64,000 nt of DNA from an uncultured Spirochaetaceae bacterium. Lineage in GTDB: Bacteria > Spirochaetota > Spirochaetia > Sphaerochaetales > Sphaerochaetaceae. Where the stretch lies: the NCBI GenBank assembly GCA_944389275.1, contig CALXLT010000042.1, positions 62,001 through 126,000 of the forward strand. The letters are read 5' to 3'. Numbering within the stretch: position 1 is the stretch's first letter; every line of letters starts with the position of its first letter. The position numbers were made by a program, and so were the translations under genes. Below the pieces are notes generated by a model. The model saw nothing but the letters and a program-made list of their open reading frames with translations, was not told the DNA's origin and did not search any database. Shown piece by piece: positions 54,662 to 64,000 of the stretch.

Positions 54662-55676
54662 CCTGCCCGCTGAGCTTATAGCGCAGGAGCCATCCGAGAG
54701 AAGGGGAGAGGACAGGCTTCTCCTGCTGGACAGGAAGGACGGGAGCTTCTCCGATTTCATGATGGAGGACTTCCCGTCTCTCATTCCCTCGGATTCCGTC
54801 ATAGTCGTCAACAACTCCAAGGTCCGCAAGGCGCGAGTGTACGGCACGGCCGAGAGCGGCGGAGTCGTCGAGTTCCTATTCCTCTCCCCGGAGAGCGACG
54901 GCGCCTGGAAGTGCATGGTCACGAAGACGAAGAGGCAGAAAGAGGGAAAGCGCTTTGCCTTCATGGATAAGGAAGGCAATAAGCGCGCCGAGGCGGTGAT
55001 CGTCAGGGAGAATGATGACTCAACGCGTTCCGTGATGTTCACAGAGGCGATAGACGAGAGCTTCTTCGACCGCTGCGGCCATGTGCCACTTCCCCCGTAC
55101 ATAAAGAGGGAGGATAGCTTTTCCGATGAGACAAGGTACCAGACTGTCTACGCGAAGAATCCTGGCTCGGTGGCGGCTCCAACCGCTGGCCTTCACTTCA
55201 CGCCGGCCCTGATGGATAAGGTCAGGGGAGAAGGCGTCCCGATCTATGAGGTCACGCTCCATGTCGGAGCCGGCACCTTCCTTCCCGTAAGGACCGAGAA
55301 TGTCGAGGATCATCATATGCATACCGAGCATTACTCGATCACAAAGGAGACAGCTGAGGCGCTCAATAAGGCTAAGAGGGACGGGAAGAGGATCCTCGCC
55401 GTGGGAACAACCTCGGTCAGGACGCTCGAGAGCGCCGCGGACATGGATGGGGTCATAAGGAGGCTTACAGGCGATACCGATATCTTCATCCGCCCGGGCT
55501 ACTCGTTCCGCTTCGTCGATGATCTCCTGACGAACTTCCACACACCTGAGTCAACGCTGCTGATGCTCGTGTCGGCGCTTGCCGGCAAGGATCTTATATT
55601 CTCCGCGTATTCCCACGCGATAGAGAAGCGCTACCGCTTCTTCAGCTATGGGGACGCGATGTATATAAGGTCATAG
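54636..55676 (+). CDS. queA: S-adenosylmethionine:tRNA ribosyltransferase-isomerase QueA
   Basis: A 346-residue QueA of queuosine synthesis; transfers ribose from SAM to preQ1 in tRNA to give epoxyqueuosine. Signatures: [68 protein letters not shown], and [15 protein letters not shown]. Overlaps ruvB upstream; its last 6 bases overlap the convergent tmk. Confidence 0.96.
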   Translation: MLTKDYYFDLPAELIAQEPSERRGEDRLLLLDRKDGSFSDFMMEDFPSLIPSDSVIVVNNSKVRKARVYGTAESGGVVEFLFLSPESDGAWKCMVTKTKRQKEGKRFAFMDKEGNKRAEAVIVRENDDSTRSVMFTEAIDESFFDRCGHVPLPPYIKREDSFSDETRYQTVYAKNPGSVAAPTAGLHFTPALMDKVRGEGVPIYEVTLHVGAGTFLPVRTENVEDHHMHTEHYSITKETAEALNKAKRDGKRILAVGTTSVRTLESAADMDGVIRRLTGDTDIFIRPGYSFRFVDDLLTNFHTPESTLLMLVSALAGKDLIFSAYSHAIEKRYRFFSYGDAMYIRS

Positions 55677-56291
55677 TCCGTAAGGAGATAGTTCCTTGCG
55701 GATCTCAGCCTCCACGTCCTGTGGGCTTAGCGTCCCGTCGATGCGGATGAGGCGTACGCCCTCAGGCAGTGAGGAGAACGCCTTCTCATAGTTCTTCCTG
55801 ACCTCGGAAAGGAAGTCCTGGCGATCGAAAAGCTCCTTCTCCTCTCCTCGCTTGTCTATCCTCTTCAGGCATTCCTCCACAGGGGTGTCGACATAGATGA
55901 TGAAGCGGGGCGACGGGAAATCGTTGATCGCGTTGATGAAGGCTGGATCGCACTCCACGCCCTGGTAGGCGAGGGAAGAGTAGAAATACCTGTCGGATAT
56001 CACGACAGAGCCTTCCTCGAGCGTTCTCACGATGCCGTATGAGGGATTATAGAGATGGTCATGCCTGTCAGCGGCGTAGAGCAGGGCAAGGGCCTCCGGC
56101 GTCGTCGCGATCCGCTTCTGCAGCACGTCACGCACCATCCTTCCTATCGGATTGGACGTGGGCTCGTTGGTTATGGCATAGCGGCGCCCCTCCGCCTCGT
56201 AATGACGCGAGAGCGCGTGCATCTGCGTCGTCGTCCCCGCCCCGTCCAGGCCTTCGAGGACTATGAAAGAATCAAGGATCTTCTCCCTCAT
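55671..56291 (-). CDS. tmk: Thymidylate kinase
   Basis: A 206-residue dTMP kinase. P-loop FIVLEGLDGAGTTTQ (about 9-23), DRY motif SDRYFYSSLAYQG, and NEPTSNPIG after the second strand. The usual P-loop ends GKTTQ or GKST; here it reads GAGTTTQ, with Thr in place of Lys, as seen in some spirochaetal and archaeal-like enzymes. Start at 56291 (MREKILDSF) is the first position compatible with the family, with AAAGGAG upstream. Divergent from tamB. Confidence 0.9.
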   Translation of the reverse strand: MREKILDSFIVLEGLDGAGTTTQMHALSRHYEAEGRRYAITNEPTSNPIGRMVRDVLQKRIATTPEALALLYAADRHDHLYNPSYGIVRTLEEGSVVISDRYFYSSLAYQGVECDPAFINAINDFPSPRFIIYVDTPVEECLKRIDKRGEEKELFDRQDFLSEVRKNYEKAFSSLPEGVRLIRIDGTLSPQDVEAEIRKELSPYGL

Positions 56292-56317
56292 CGTGCTGTT
56301 TCTCCTTTCCCTCTGAT

Positions 56318-59300
56318 ATGCTAACATATCCAATGGAATATTTTGAGGGCCCTGTGAAGTATCATTCGACTTTTTCGACGATTGCCATTTCCATTGCGGT
56401 GCTTCTGGCCTTCGCGGCGGTTGCGCTTGGAGTCGTTGCGGTGCTTTCCATGACAAGCCCTACGCTTATCGCGACCAATACCATACTCGAAGAGCTCTCC
56501 TCTGCCGATACCCCCCTCACGATCTCATTCGGATCGATGGACAGGAACTTCCGTGACGGTGTCTTCATAAATGAGCTTGAGATAGGCTATGAAGGGGAGA
56601 GCGTCGCCTCATTTGACAGGGTCACTGTGCACATGGGACTCTTCTCCCTTCTTCGCTACGCCGCGTTCGGTACAGGAGACCTCGAGGTGGAGGCTGAAGG
56701 GGGAACGATAACGATACCGGAAGGAATGGGAGGAGGGAGCGCAGGAGCATCGGCTCCATCCTCTTTTTCCCTTCCTCCCGTGCTCGACAACTATTCGATA
56801 ACGCTCTACGTCCATGACACGGATGCCTCGATAATGGAGGCTGCAAAGCTCTCGGATATCGAGGCGAGGATCACGCTGGACCATGGCATCGACGGGCTTA
56901 TGGGAGAGGTGAAGGCATCAACGATAGCCTTCAGCGGAAGCGGCATTGATGGAAGCGCTGAAGGCGCGGCTCTTTCCTTCTCATATGATGACGGCATCAA
57001 TGCGGATCTATCGATATCATCTGCTGCGGCGTCGTATGATGGCTACGAAGGAACAGCTGGGAAGATCAGCGCCTCGGCCTTCATCCCTCTATCCTTTGAC
57101 CTGAAAGATGCGGAAGCCCTTGTCTCAGCCGAGGATATCTCAGCCACGGGCGGGGAAGGATGGGCAAAGGTCTCCGCTCTCAGCGCTTCCTATAAGGAGA
57201 ATCTCATCTCCGCGTCCATCGATGGGGCCTCTGCATCCATTCTGGGGATAGATGCCACTATAGCCCATGCGGAGGCGGCTACTGCCGATGCTGATGACAT
57301 AAAGCTCGTTATCGAGGGCATAGATGCCAGCAGAGGCGGAGTGACTCTCCTCTCGTCCGATATGCTTGATCTTAACATCTCAATCGGGGAGAGAAGCATA
57401 TCGATAGCATCTGAGAGCGCCGATACAGGACTCATCTCCGAAGGCACCGATATATTCCCCCTGGTCTCCCTTGGAAGCCTGCGGGCGGACGCCACGCTTT
57501 CAGATGGCGGCATAAGGTTCAGCGCGCTCACGTCAGCGGTATTCAGCTCGGAAGAGGAGGAGTTCAGCGGAACGGCCCTTGACCTGAGGCTCTCGGGACT
57601 AATCAGGGACGGCAAGGCGGACGATGTCAGCATAGAGATCTCTGACCTGAGGCTGCCAGGGGTGGATGAGAGCGCGCGGCTTTCGTTCTCATACGAAGAC
57701 GGGGCCCTGCGCTTCTCCGGCCGCTATGGAAGATATCTCTCCGTCCTTGGAAGCTATAACGGGAATATCTCGCTATCGCTCATGGCAAGCGATCTCAGGC
57801 TCTATCCATTCCGCCCGCTCATATCGTTCTTCCTTCCATCCCTCTCGGAGTACATCGGCGCCGATACTTCCGCCACAGGCTCCGTGAACATCGGGCTTGA
57901 GGAAGGGGAGGACGGGCTTACTGGTCCTGCGTCGCTCTCTTTCTCCCTCAAGGACATCAGGTTCAACAACTACTCCTTCTCAGCCTCGTCCGCGTTCTCG
58001 ATGTATCTCGAGAAGGAAAGCGTCAGGGTGGACAGCGCCTCGATAACCGCGGATCCTGTCGCGGTCGAATGGAAGGGCTCCGTGGACAGGGCGGCGATGC
58101 TTCCGGAAGGGGAGTTCAGGCTGATCCGCACCAGCACGGGCGATGCGCTCGCGATTGCAGTCCTCGAGCTTTCGGACAGCAGGGAATACTCGTTCGCGCT
58201 CACTATCCCGGACGCGCCTAACGTCAGCTTCAGCGGCCATGTCGATTTCTCCACCGACAACCTCATAAGCTCCGCAGCGACCCTTTCCAGCGGAGACAAT
58301 ATCTACCCGATCGATGTCACTGTCGACCTTGCGTCAGACACGATCACGCTTTACAACCCACAGCTCTCGGTGAACGTGGAATACGGGGATGGCGTGTACG
58401 GCAACGCGCTCTTCTCATCATTCGCGCTCCCGGTACCATCCCCTGATGTCGCTCCATGCATACTCAATGGCTCGATCTCCGCGTCATTCGTCTTCTCGGC
58501 CCAGCGCCTCGAGCTCTCAGTCCCCTCATTCCAGATAGAGAACATGAGGCATCTCCCGACATCGCCCGACCTCTCGTTCACGGCGGAGGGCGACAATGAC
58601 GGGTTGAGGATCAGCAGCATAATACTCTCCGGGATAGAGACAGAGCCGCTCAGGGGAGCGCTTGAGCTCTCGCTTCCATCCCATAGCTTCGTTCTCTATC
58701 TCTCATCATCCAGAAGCGACGAGAGGGAGGAGATAAGGCTCTCGATATACGAGGAGGATTCCGTCATCTCCGGCATATTCCGCGCGGACAACCTCAACTT
58801 CGCGAGAATCGGGCTGGAGGGACTTAATGGGGATATCAACCTCACTGGAAGCGGAGGAAGCTTCCCGACACTCGCGTTCTCCGGTTCCGTTACAGCGTCC
58901 TCCACTGACGCGAACAGGCCAGGAGCTCTTTCCGCATCGCTCTCTGTCAGCAGCGATGAGATAAACCTTTCGGACATCCTCTATGAGCGTGAGGGGCTGA
59001 GGGTGGAATCCCCATCGCTCTCATTCTCATCAAGGACAGGGGATTTCAGCACCTCCGCGTCGGTCTACGCCGCGATGCTCAACAGCGACAGGGCGTACCC
59101 CGTGACGACATCGCTTTCGCTCACGGCCTCATTCGGAGAGGAGGAGAACCTTTTCAGAAGCATCATGGCCTTCATAAGCGATGAGGGGATAGGTGAGGCC
59201 TCAGGATCCCTCTCCTTCGGAAGGACAGCGATAGACAACAGGATATTCATAGAGCCGCGCGAATCGGAATTCAGCTACAGCAGCGGCTCGATCGAGGCAG

Positions 59301-60922
59301 ATGGCAGTCTCCTTGACGGCTACTTCGACATCCCATCACGCTCATTCGACCTCACGCTTGACCTTGATCCGCTTGCGGACGTGACGCTTTCAGGCATACT
59401 CACCGATAGCGGCTTTGAGATGAAGGCTGATATCAGGAACTTCGAGATAAGCGTCGTCAACATATTCTTCCCGGTCCCGACAGTGACATTCATTGACCCG
59501 GCTCCTTCCCATGGCACGGTCTACATCGTCAAGGACGGGATAGAGTGGGATCTATATGGGAAGGCCGAGGCTGAGACAGTCGCCTTCGATCTCTTCTGGA
59601 TGCCTGACGAGCGCGTCATCCTCCACAACCCGTCGTTCATAGTCTGGGAGAACAGCATCACGAGCCTCATTGATGACTGCTCGGTGCTTGACCTCAACAC
59701 ATTCGAGCGTCTTCCTGGGCGCGTATCGCTTGGCGTGGACCTCTCCCCGACGCTCTCGCTCACGCAGTGGTCGGTGGATGTCTATGTCCGCGATGGCGAG
59801 GAGGTAGGGATAAGGCTGCCTGTCCCGGCATCCAATGTGGATATATGGGGAGATGTCTCCGGGCACCTTTCCGTCGTCGGCTATGACAACTTCGTCCATC
59901 TCGGCGGGGATATAACGGCAGATGACCTCCAGATGTCCATCGGCATGGAGCCCATGCCTGAATGGTGGGGCACGCGGAAGACGACGATCATGGACATGAA
60001 CCTCCTTCTCAGGAGCAATGTCAGCTTCGTCCTCCCTCTTGGCCCTGATCCGATCCTCACAGCGATGCTCGCCGAGAACCAGAGGATATCCGTGAGCATA
60101 CCGGAGACGGGCGGGCTGAGCATCTCCGGAAACCTCGACATAAGGTCGGGAGAGTTCTTCTACTTCCAGAAGAACTTCTACATCACGGAAGGAAGCATAG
60201 GATTCCCGGAGACAGGATACGGGGATGCCTCGTTCAATCCGATCATCAACCTACGCGCCCGCCTCAAGGACTTCGACAGCGATGGACGCCCGGTGGATAT
60301 CTTCCTTGTGCTGCGCAACGCGACGCTGGACAACATCAGCCCGACATTCGAGAGCTCGCCGAACAAGGATATCAACGAGATCATGTCAATCCTCGGCGGG
60401 GCGATACTGCCGACAGGAGTCTACGGGGATGTGTCGGTATCATCGGTATTCTCGCTTGTGTCCGCGTCAGTGGACATCCTCTCGCGCGTTGGCATCCTGC
60501 GCTCCGCGGATAACGGGCTGGAGGCGTCGATCCGCAACTCCCTTTCCCTCGATACCTTCTCGATACACACCAACATCGTCGAGAACATCCTCTATGACAC
60601 CGTGAGCCTCGCTTCCTCAAATCTCAGGGAGGACAATGTCTCACCGATGGCGAGGTATCTCAATGGAACGACGCTATACCTCGGGAAGTACATCTCGCCT
60701 GAGCTGTACTTCGAGGGCATGGTGCATCTCCAGAGCTCTACCGACAGGGAGGACGTGTCGCACTCGTTCATAGCAGATGACCTCGATCTCGATATCGAGC
60801 TGTCGCTTGAATGGAACAACCCGATGTGCACAGTCACGTTCTTCACGCGGCCAGGGAACATAACGATCTACGATGTCATGGACACATTCGGCTTCGAGTT
60901 GTCTAAGAGAATCGTCTGGTAA
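56318..60922 (+). CDS. tamB: TamB-like inner-membrane/periplasmic translocation protein
   Basis: A 1534-residue protein: membrane anchor at residues about 22-45, then a very long repetitive beta-rich body typical of the AsmA/TamB bridge proteins that carry lipid or help outer-membrane assembly. The C-terminal DUF490-type end is visible: SGNLDIRSGEFFYFQKNF, YITEGSIGFPE, then LRARLKDFDSDGRPVDIFLVLRNATL. Either Met1 or Met6 (56333) may start it. It lies directly before bamA, the order seen in Treponema (TP0325-TP0326). Confidence 0.9.
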   Translation: MLTYPMEYFEGPVKYHSTFSTIAISIAVLLAFAAVALGVVAVLSMTSPTLIATNTILEELSSADTPLTISFGSMDRNFRDGVFINELEIGYEGESVASFDRVTVHMGLFSLLRYAAFGTGDLEVEAEGGTITIPEGMGGGSAGASAPSSFSLPPVLDNYSITLYVHDTDASIMEAAKLSDIEARITLDHGIDGLMGEVKASTIAFSGSGIDGSAEGAALSFSYDDGINADLSISSAAASYDGYEGTAGKISASAFIPLSFDLKDAEALVSAEDISATGGEGWAKVSALSASYKENLISASIDGASASILGIDATIAHAEAATADADDIKLVIEGIDASRGGVTLLSSDMLDLNISIGERSISIASESADTGLISEGTDIFPLVSLGSLRADATLSDGGIRFSALTSAVFSSEEEEFSGTALDLRLSGLIRDGKADDVSIEISDLRLPGVDESARLSFSYEDGALRFSGRYGRYLSVLGSYNGNISLSLMASDLRLYPFRPLISFFLPSLSEYIGADTSATGSVNIGLEEGEDGLTGPASLSFSLKDIRFNNYSFSASSAFSMYLEKESVRVDSASITADPVAVEWKGSVDRAAMLPEGEFRLIRTSTGDALAIAVLELSDSREYSFALTIPDAPNVSFSGHVDFSTDNLISSAATLSSGDNIYPIDVTVDLASDTITLYNPQLSVNVEYGDGVYGNALFSSFALPVPSPDVAPCILNGSISASFVFSAQRLELSVPSFQIENMRHLPTSPDLSFTAEGDNDGLRISSIILSGIETEPLRGALELSLPSHSFVLYLSSSRSDEREEIRLSIYEEDSVISGIFRADNLNFARIGLEGLNGDINLTGSGGSFPTLAFSGSVTASSTDANRPGALSASLSVSSDEINLSDILYEREGLRVESPSLSFSSRTGDFSTSASVYAAMLNSDRAYPVTTSLSLTASFGEEENLFRSIMAFISDEGIGEASGSLSFGRTAIDNRIFIEPRESEFSYSSGSIEADGSLLDGYFDIPSRSFDLTLDLDPLADVTLSGILTDSGFEMKADIRNFEISVVNIFFPVPTVTFIDPAPSHGTVYIVKDGIEWDLYGKAEAETVAFDLFWMPDERVILHNPSFIVWENSITSLIDDCSVLDLNTFERLPGRVSLGVDLSPTLSLTQWSVDVYVRDGEEVGIRLPVPASNVDIWGDVSGHLSVVGYDNFVHLGGDITADDLQMSIGMEPMPEWWGTRKTTIMDMNLLLRSNVSFVLPLGPDPILTAMLAENQRISVSIPETGGLSISGNLDIRSGEFFYFQKNFYITEGSIGFPETGYGDASFNPIINLRARLKDFDSDGRPVDIFLVLRNATLDNISPTFESSPNKDINEIMSILGGAILPTGVYGDVSVSSVFSLVSASVDILSRVGILRSADNGLEASIRNSLSLDTFSIHTNIVENILYDTVSLASSNLREDNVSPMARYLNGTTLYLGKYISPELYFEGMVHLQSSTDREDVSHSFIADDLDLDIELSLEWNNPMCTVTFFTRPGNITIYDVMDTFGFELSKRIVW

Positions 60923-61022
60923 GATGTAGTTTGGGTGTTTTTGCCATATCAATAGGGCAGGAAGCAGGATGAATGTAGCAACCGTCAATGCTTTTTGCTA
61001 TCATGACCGAAGGAGTTTGGAA

Positions 61023-63566
61023 TTGAGGATTAGACGCTTACTTCTGATTTTGGCCGCGCTGGCTATCCTTCTCTTACCGTCATTCGCCGCCGATGGCGTA
61101 TGGTGGGACGGGATGGTTATGACGGATTTCACATATAAAGGCCTGCAGAATGTTCCCGAGAGAACGGTGAACAGCCTGCTCCGTCCATATATGGGCAAGG
61201 AGTTCTCCGACAGCGTATTCGCGGAGATGAACGCCGTTCTGTACGCCCAGCCATGGCTGAGCTACGTCAGCGCGGAGGCACTGCAGGATGAAAGCGGAGC
61301 GCTGTATATCCAGTTCGATATCACGGAGAACCCCATGATCTCATCCGTGTCAGCCTCCGGCAACAGGAGGGTGAAGCAGAGGACGATCCTCAACCATCAG
61401 GACATATCATCAGGGGACTTCTTCACGCCAGGTATCCTCTCTGTCAGCGAGAACTCGATCAAGGATTACTATCTGCAGCGAGGATATAGGGATATCCAGA
61501 TATCATCAACGACATCGCTTGACGAGGCCGCCAATACGATGAGCATCGTCTTCAACGTGTCCGAGGGCAAGCAGTACAAGATCAGGTCCATCCTCTTCGA
61601 AGGGCTTTCAGGCCTCACCGCGCGCGACATAGAGCGCGTGCTGACGCAGAAGGAGAAGTCCTTCTTCAACAGCGGCAATTTCGTCCAGAGCAATGTCGAT
61701 ACCGACCGCAACGCGATCATAGCCCTCTATGGCACAGAAGGCTATCCAGATGCGAGGATCGACAGCGTCGAGGTCGTGCCGACGGGAGAGGAGGATGAGG
61801 ACACGATCTTCGTCAACGTCATCTATACGATCACCGAAGGCGACAGGTGGACGATAGGGGACATAACCTTCCATGGCAACAGCGTCTTCTCCGATGAGGA
61901 TATCTCATCGCTCATAACGCTCTCCCCGGGAGACGCCTATGATGTCGAGGATATCTCAAAGGAATTCGAGGCGATCTCCTCCCTGTACTATGACAATGGA
62001 TATATCCGCTCGGACATCCAGTTCAACGAGATAAGGGACCAGGAGAACCACACGATAAGCTATGACATCGCCATCACAGAAGGCGAGCAGTCAATCGTCG
62101 AGGATATAATCATAACAGGCCTCACGAAGACCAAGCCATATGTAATGGAGCGTGAGCTGACGCTCAAGGTCGGTGACGTATTCTCCCGCTCGCGCCTGAT
62201 CAGGAGCCAGCAGAACCTCATGAACACGGGCCTTATCTCAGCAGTGCGCGCGGACCTCCTGTATGGTGACACCCCGAACGGCGTCATAGTCGAGATCGCT
62301 GTCGAGGAAGGCAACCAGATGGAGCTTCAGTTCGGAGCCACATTCGGGGGTACTGTCGATGGGTTTCCGATCTCCGGCTTTCTTCAATGGTCCGATAGGA
62401 ATCTCGCAGGGACTGGCCGTGATCTATCCATCTCCACGACACTCTCTCCCGATACCCAGTCTGTATCTATATCCCTTTCTGATGATTGGGTGGGGGACAG
62501 CAGATGGGCAAACGGAATAAGCTTCTCGGTAGAGCATAGCTATCGTGACAACACGCTGCAGAGGGCGTATGGCTCCGACTACTTCGACGGAAGGGATAAC
62601 GACAAGATCACATATCCTCTGGGCTATCCATCGGCGGACGCGTGGTATGGCTCCGACAACCCGCTCTATCCGACGGACGCGTACCTCATGGCATACCATT
62701 ACTGGAGGATCGCTGTCGGCTATGACACAGGATACACCTTCACGTTTGATCCAGGCTCGCTGACGCTTGCGGCCGGCGTCTCGTTCGGCATCAACCGCGC
62801 GTTCTATGATGATACGAAGTATGATCCGTATGAGCTATTGATAAAGCGCTACCACGAGAGATGGCAGTGGTCCAACAGGCTCTCGCTGTCAATCACATGG
62901 GATGGAAGGGATCTCAGGCAGAACACGACGAAGGGCTATGTGCTCTCGGCATCCTGGACCTACGCGGGAGGCTTTTTGGGAGGACTTTCGAACTACAACC
63001 GCTTCACTCTCTCTGGCGCTGGATACCATTCGCTCTTCAGCTATACCAATGATGAGGGGGAGACGAAGAACCTCGTGCTCTCGCTCTCCACGTCCGTATC
63101 GTTCATGTTCGATCAGTTCTGGAACAATGGGGACGGGACCGGATGGTCATGGCATAACGCGAAGCAGGGTGCGACGCGCTATGAGATGCTCTACATTGAC
63201 GGCATGAACATCGGAAGGGGCTTCGATGTCGTATACGACAAGGCCTTCCTCTGGCACACCCAGCTTGACCTGACATTCCCGATCGTGAACCAGATCGTTG
63301 CGGTCGAGGGCTTCGTGTCGGCAACGGGCGTCACAGGCGAGCTTGAGGAGCTCTCGGAATTCCGCAACATAGACTGGTACTTCGCGGCTGGCATCGGGCT
63401 GAAGATGCAGATCCCGGGATTCCCGCTTGGGCTGTATATCGTCAAGAACGCGACATGGACGCACGAGAGGAACTTCCAGTGGGAATCGGGACTCCTCTTC
63501 GCGGACAGTAACAGGCCAGGATCAGGCCTGAAGATCGTCCTCGCGATAACGACATCCCTCTATTGA
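61023..63566 (+). CDS. bamA: Outer-membrane protein assembly factor BamA
   Basis: About 847 residues. Signal peptide LRIRRLLLILAALAILLLPSFA, then five POTRA domains (about 25-415) with typical starts such as ISSVSASGNRRVKQRTI, IRSILFEGLSGLTARDI, IGDITFHGNSVFSDEDI and VEDIIITGLTKTKPYV, then a 16-strand barrel. The loop-6 motif VRGF reads IGRGFDVVYD. I chose the TTG at 61023 because AAGGAG lies 7 bases before it and the signal peptide follows at once; ATG 60969 would add 18 residues. BamA folds outer-membrane proteins, such as the barrels at 29.3, 37.2 and 39.7 kb. Confidence 0.92.
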   Translation: MRIRRLLLILAALAILLLPSFAADGVWWDGMVMTDFTYKGLQNVPERTVNSLLRPYMGKEFSDSVFAEMNAVLYAQPWLSYVSAEALQDESGALYIQFDITENPMISSVSASGNRRVKQRTILNHQDISSGDFFTPGILSVSENSIKDYYLQRGYRDIQISSTTSLDEAANTMSIVFNVSEGKQYKIRSILFEGLSGLTARDIERVLTQKEKSFFNSGNFVQSNVDTDRNAIIALYGTEGYPDARIDSVEVVPTGEEDEDTIFVNVIYTITEGDRWTIGDITFHGNSVFSDEDISSLITLSPGDAYDVEDISKEFEAISSLYYDNGYIRSDIQFNEIRDQENHTISYDIAITEGEQSIVEDIIITGLTKTKPYVMERELTLKVGDVFSRSRLIRSQQNLMNTGLISAVRADLLYGDTPNGVIVEIAVEEGNQMELQFGATFGGTVDGFPISGFLQWSDRNLAGTGRDLSISTTLSPDTQSVSISLSDDWVGDSRWANGISFSVEHSYRDNTLQRAYGSDYFDGRDNDKITYPLGYPSADAWYGSDNPLYPTDAYLMAYHYWRIAVGYDTGYTFTFDPGSLTLAAGVSFGINRAFYDDTKYDPYELLIKRYHERWQWSNRLSLSITWDGRDLRQNTTKGYVLSASWTYAGGFLGGLSNYNRFTLSGAGYHSLFSYTNDEGETKNLVLSLSTSVSFMFDQFWNNGDGTGWSWHNAKQGATRYEMLYIDGMNIGRGFDVVYDKAFLWHTQLDLTFPIVNQIVAVEGFVSATGVTGELEELSEFRNIDWYFAAGIGLKMQIPGFPLGLYIVKNATWTHERNFQWESGLLFADSNRPGSGLKIVLAITTSLY

Positions 63567-63572
63567 TGCAAT

Positions 63573-63609
63573 GCGGCTTCGTTCAGGATATGACACAAAG
63601 CCGCTTTTT
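63573..63609 (+). terminator. Intrinsic terminator of bamA
   Basis: GCGGCTT / AAGCCGC stem with an 18-base loop, followed by TTTTT. Confidence 0.82.
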
Positions 63610-63619
63610 CATGTAAAGT
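63590..63619 (+). promoter_or_regulatory. mutS promoter, predicted leaderless
   Basis: ATGACA (63590-63595), 18-base spacer, TAAAGT (63614-63619), then 7 bases to the ATG at 63627. The promoter overlaps the bamA terminator. Confidence 0.5.
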
Positions 63620-63626
63620 AGTCCGT

Positions 63627-64000
63627 ATGGGAAAAAGCGATGAGCTGACGCCGATGATGCGCCAGTATATGGATATAAAGGAAAAGCATCAGGACATGGT
63701 GCTTTTCTTCCGTCTCGGTGATTTCTATGAGATGTTCAACGAGGATGCCATAGAGGTGTCGAAGCTTCTGAACCTCACCCTCACGAGAAGGGGATCCTCT
63801 CCGATGTGCGGTATTCCGCACCATGCGGCGCGAAGCTACCTTAAAAGGCTCTTGGATGCTGGCAGGAAGGTCGCAATATGCGAGCAGCTCTCGCTTCCGG
63901 AGAAGGCCAATGAGCTTGCAAAGCGCAGCGTGACCGAGATATACACGCCAGCGACTGTCGTAGATGACGAGTACCTTGATTCCCTATCATCCTCCTATAT
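63627..64000 (+). CDS. mutS: DNA mismatch repair protein MutS (3' part outside window)
   Basis: The frame is open from ATG 63627 to the window end, giving 124 residues. The mismatch-recognition domain I is unmistakable: TPMMRQYMDIKEKHQDMVLFFRLGDFYEMFNEDA, with the Phe-x-Glu loop expected in GDFYEMF, and LTLTRRG..PMCGIPHHA. MutS binds mispairs to start repair. Gene order bamA-mutS lacks the skp/ompH gene found between them in Treponema pallidum. Confidence 0.95.
   Translation, partial: MGKSDELTPMMRQYMDIKEKHQDMVLFFRLGDFYEMFNEDAIEVSKLLNLTLTRRGSSPMCGIPHHAARSYLKRLLDAGRKVAICEQLSLPEKANELAKRSVTEIYTPATVVDDEYLDSLSSSY

Overview
The window most resembles a chromosomal segment of a spirochaete, probably near the Sphaerochaeta/Treponema lineage. 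Supporting points are the diderm envelope genes, the order tamB-bamA-mutS, a cvpA-holB-histidine kinase-NtrC operon of the type I recall from Treponema, fibronectin-like lipoproteins, and a penicillin-binding-protein relative that has lost its transpeptidase domain. That last trait fits what is reported for Sphaerochaeta, which lacks functional PBPs. The assignment rests on gene content and order only; there is no rRNA here.

Layout. 0-1 kb: broken or truncated surface-type gene. 1.1-5.6 kb: coupled operon dprA-like/xerC/hslV/hslU/flhF. 5.6-7.5 kb: divergent PBP remnant and LysM/degenerate-M23 protein. 7.6-11.6 kb: HTH regulator, AAA-ATPase/nuclease-like protein, and a lipoprotein gene behind a poly-G promoter with an internal frameshift. 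11.6-14.4 kb: secA. 14.5-20.8 kb: operon cvpA/holB/histidine kinase/NtrC regulator/dinG. 20.8-23.2 kb: groES, a small hypothetical gene, a sigma-70-family factor behind a sigma-54 promoter, and a DtxR/MntR repressor. 23.3-26.1 kb: ppdK. 26.1-26.4 kb: two tandem structured small-RNA units on the minus strand. 26.4-41.5 kb: accessory region, AT-rich for most of its first half, with a nuclease-like gene, three lipoprotein/beta-barrel clusters and a second AAA-ATPase. 41.6-45.1 kb: tRNA-Thr, folD, miaB, cobB, tmRNA. 45.1-51.5 kb: TetR regulator, smpB, SUMF1-like protein, lepB, hemW, GNAT acetyltransferase, lipoprotein. 51.7-55.7 kb: yebC-ruvC-ruvA-ruvB-queA. 55.7-64 kb: tmk, tamB, bamA and the 5' part of mutS.

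How the parts relate. Housekeeping genes are GC-richer and tightly coupled, with ATGA or TGATG overlaps. Accessory surface genes are AT-richer and carry unusual control elements: a homopolymeric G tract in one promoter and a shared long palindrome before two lipoprotein/OMP operons. Three points stand out: the tandem small RNAs next to a nuclease-like gene; the NtrB/NtrC pair close to a sigma-54-promoted sigma factor, resembling the RpoN-to-RpoS cascade of Borrelia; and the adjacent cell-wall proteins that both lack catalytic residues. Several genes also have a -10 box only 7-9 bases before the start codon, which suggests leaderless transcripts.
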